A stretch of DNA of 64,000 nt from Nostoc sp. PCC 7107. Lineage in GTDB: Bacteria; Cyanobacteriota; Cyanobacteriia; Cyanobacteriales; Nostocaceae. Below the pieces are notes generated by a model that worked only from the letters and a program-made list of their open reading frames with translations, searched no databases and was not told where the DNA came from. Below are positions 63,523 to 64,000 of this stretch, piece after piece. The stretch covers positions 62,001 through 126,000 of the forward strand of contig NC_019676.1 of the NCBI RefSeq assembly GCF_000316625.1, read 5' to 3'. The position numbers were made by a program, and so were the translations under genes. Position 1 is the stretch's first letter. The number at the start of each line of letters is the position of its first letter.

Positions 63523-64000
63523 ATGAGTAACTTCTTCCGTCAAAAACTCAGCCTCTCTTTGGGTATCGCCGCCTTATTAACTAATACCCTCGTCCATAGC
63601 TATTTCTCCTCTCTGGCAAAAAACACAGAACTAGCTCAAGCGGAGAATATTCAGGATAATTTTGCTTTATCTCAACCGCAAGTTTCCTTAGCAGCAATGC
63701 AAACTTTCAGCATAAATCCGCCTGATAAATATGCAGCATCAGTATCTGTGGGTTATCCAGTTATTGATGAGTGGAAGAATTATAAATTTAGTATTAATGG
63801 TAATCAGATTTTATCTTCAACTAAATTGCCAGCGAGTAAAGTGAATTTCAATCAGCCAGATTTATTAAGTACCCTGGTTAATACCCGCCAATATTTCCAA
63901 GACCACAATTCTGATGATCCAGATATCCAACGAAAAGGTTTATTAGGAACTCAAGGAGTCAGTGTAGAAGATGTTATCAAAACTTTAGACTTTATGATTG
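63523..64000 (+). CDS. Secreted protein, 3' end cut by window
   Basis: The frame from ATG 63523 is open to the end of the window (159 codons). The N terminus reads MSNFFRQKLSLSLGIAALLT and continues NTLVHSYFSSLAKN, a probable signal peptide or membrane anchor. The mature part has AASVSVGYPVIDEWKNYKFS and NGNQILSSTKLPASKVNFNQ and ends here with GVSVEDVIKTLDFMI. I do not recognise a family; the remainder lies outside the window. It is independent of the minus-strand aminotransferase operon. Confidence 0.65.
   Translation, partial: MSNFFRQKLSLSLGIAALLTNTLVHSYFSSLAKNTELAQAENIQDNFALSQPQVSLAAMQTFSINPPDKYAASVSVGYPVIDEWKNYKFSINGNQILSSTKLPASKVNFNQPDLLSTLVNTRQYFQDHNSDDPDIQRKGLLGTQGVSVEDVIKTLDFMI

Overview
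The window comes from a filamentous, heterocyst-forming cyanobacterium of the Nostoc/Anabaena type. The evidence is the many HIP1 octamers (GCGATCGC), pcyA, a CyanoP/PsbP homologue, ferrochelatase with a C-terminal chlorophyll-binding-like helix, a devBCA heterocyst-glycolipid exporter locus, hormogonium-polysaccharide (hps) type genes, a PEP-CTERM protein, cyanobacterial DUF families, and heptameric STRR and other dispersed repeats. No rRNA, tRNA, CRISPR array or intact insertion sequence was recognised. The sequence is mostly ordinary chromosome with loosely packed genes and repeat-rich intergenic DNA.

Layout. 1-4.6 kb: end of a polysaccharide/pseudopilin cluster (two GspH/FimT-like pseudopilins, HpsE-type glycosyltransferase, two further glycosyltransferases, HpsJ-like membrane protein). 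5-10.7 kb: DUF502 protein, nusB, ftsY and a GAF-SpoIIE phosphatase, all on the plus strand. 11-14.4 kb: PsbP-like protein, Maf, aquaporin, pcyA. 14.4-18.5 kb: devBCA with a canonical NtcA-type promoter and a leader of about 455 nt. 18.6-21.1 kb: membrane/coiled-coil protein, HAD phosphatase and PEP-CTERM protein. 22-24.1 kb: TetR regulator and cytochrome P450, with a perfect palindrome inside the regulator's promoter. 24.3-31.6 kb: DUF1400 alpha/beta hydrolase, a heme-oxygenase-like diiron candidate, ilvC, a DUF4349 lipoprotein and a two-domain SagB-type oxidoreductase.

31.8-38 kb is a signalling island: a PAS/GAF histidine kinase, 8 nt later a receiver-PAS-histidine kinase hybrid, then an EAL-GAF-GGDEF protein. 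The GAF domains of the first and third proteins both carry the DXCF and Cys-His motifs of dual-cysteine cyanobacteriochromes, with the two cysteines 28 residues apart. This suggests light-controlled phosphorelay and c-di-GMP signalling. 38-47.6 kb holds xth, a glycosyltransferase, a small zinc-ribbon protein, an alcohol dehydrogenase, a broken Rpn-type nuclease gene, an FMN reductase, hemH, a methyltransferase, coaBC, a DUF2555 protein and an esterase.

47.6-57.2 kb is a minus-strand block of four large exported proteins: a DUF11/SdrD-like protein, a 1213-residue Big1-like plus beta-barrel protein, a beta-helix/OmpA fusion and a Gly-rich DUF11 protein. It looks like one cell-envelope assembly and is the best candidate for an undescribed system. 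An AT-rich gap of 1.1 kb follows. The last part has a GT25-like protein, a pentapeptide-repeat protein, a small Cys-containing secreted protein, a DUF1338 (2-oxoadipate dioxygenase family) gene paired with a class III aminotransferase (possible lysine/2-aminoadipate catabolism), a decayed short gene, and a secreted protein cut by the window end.
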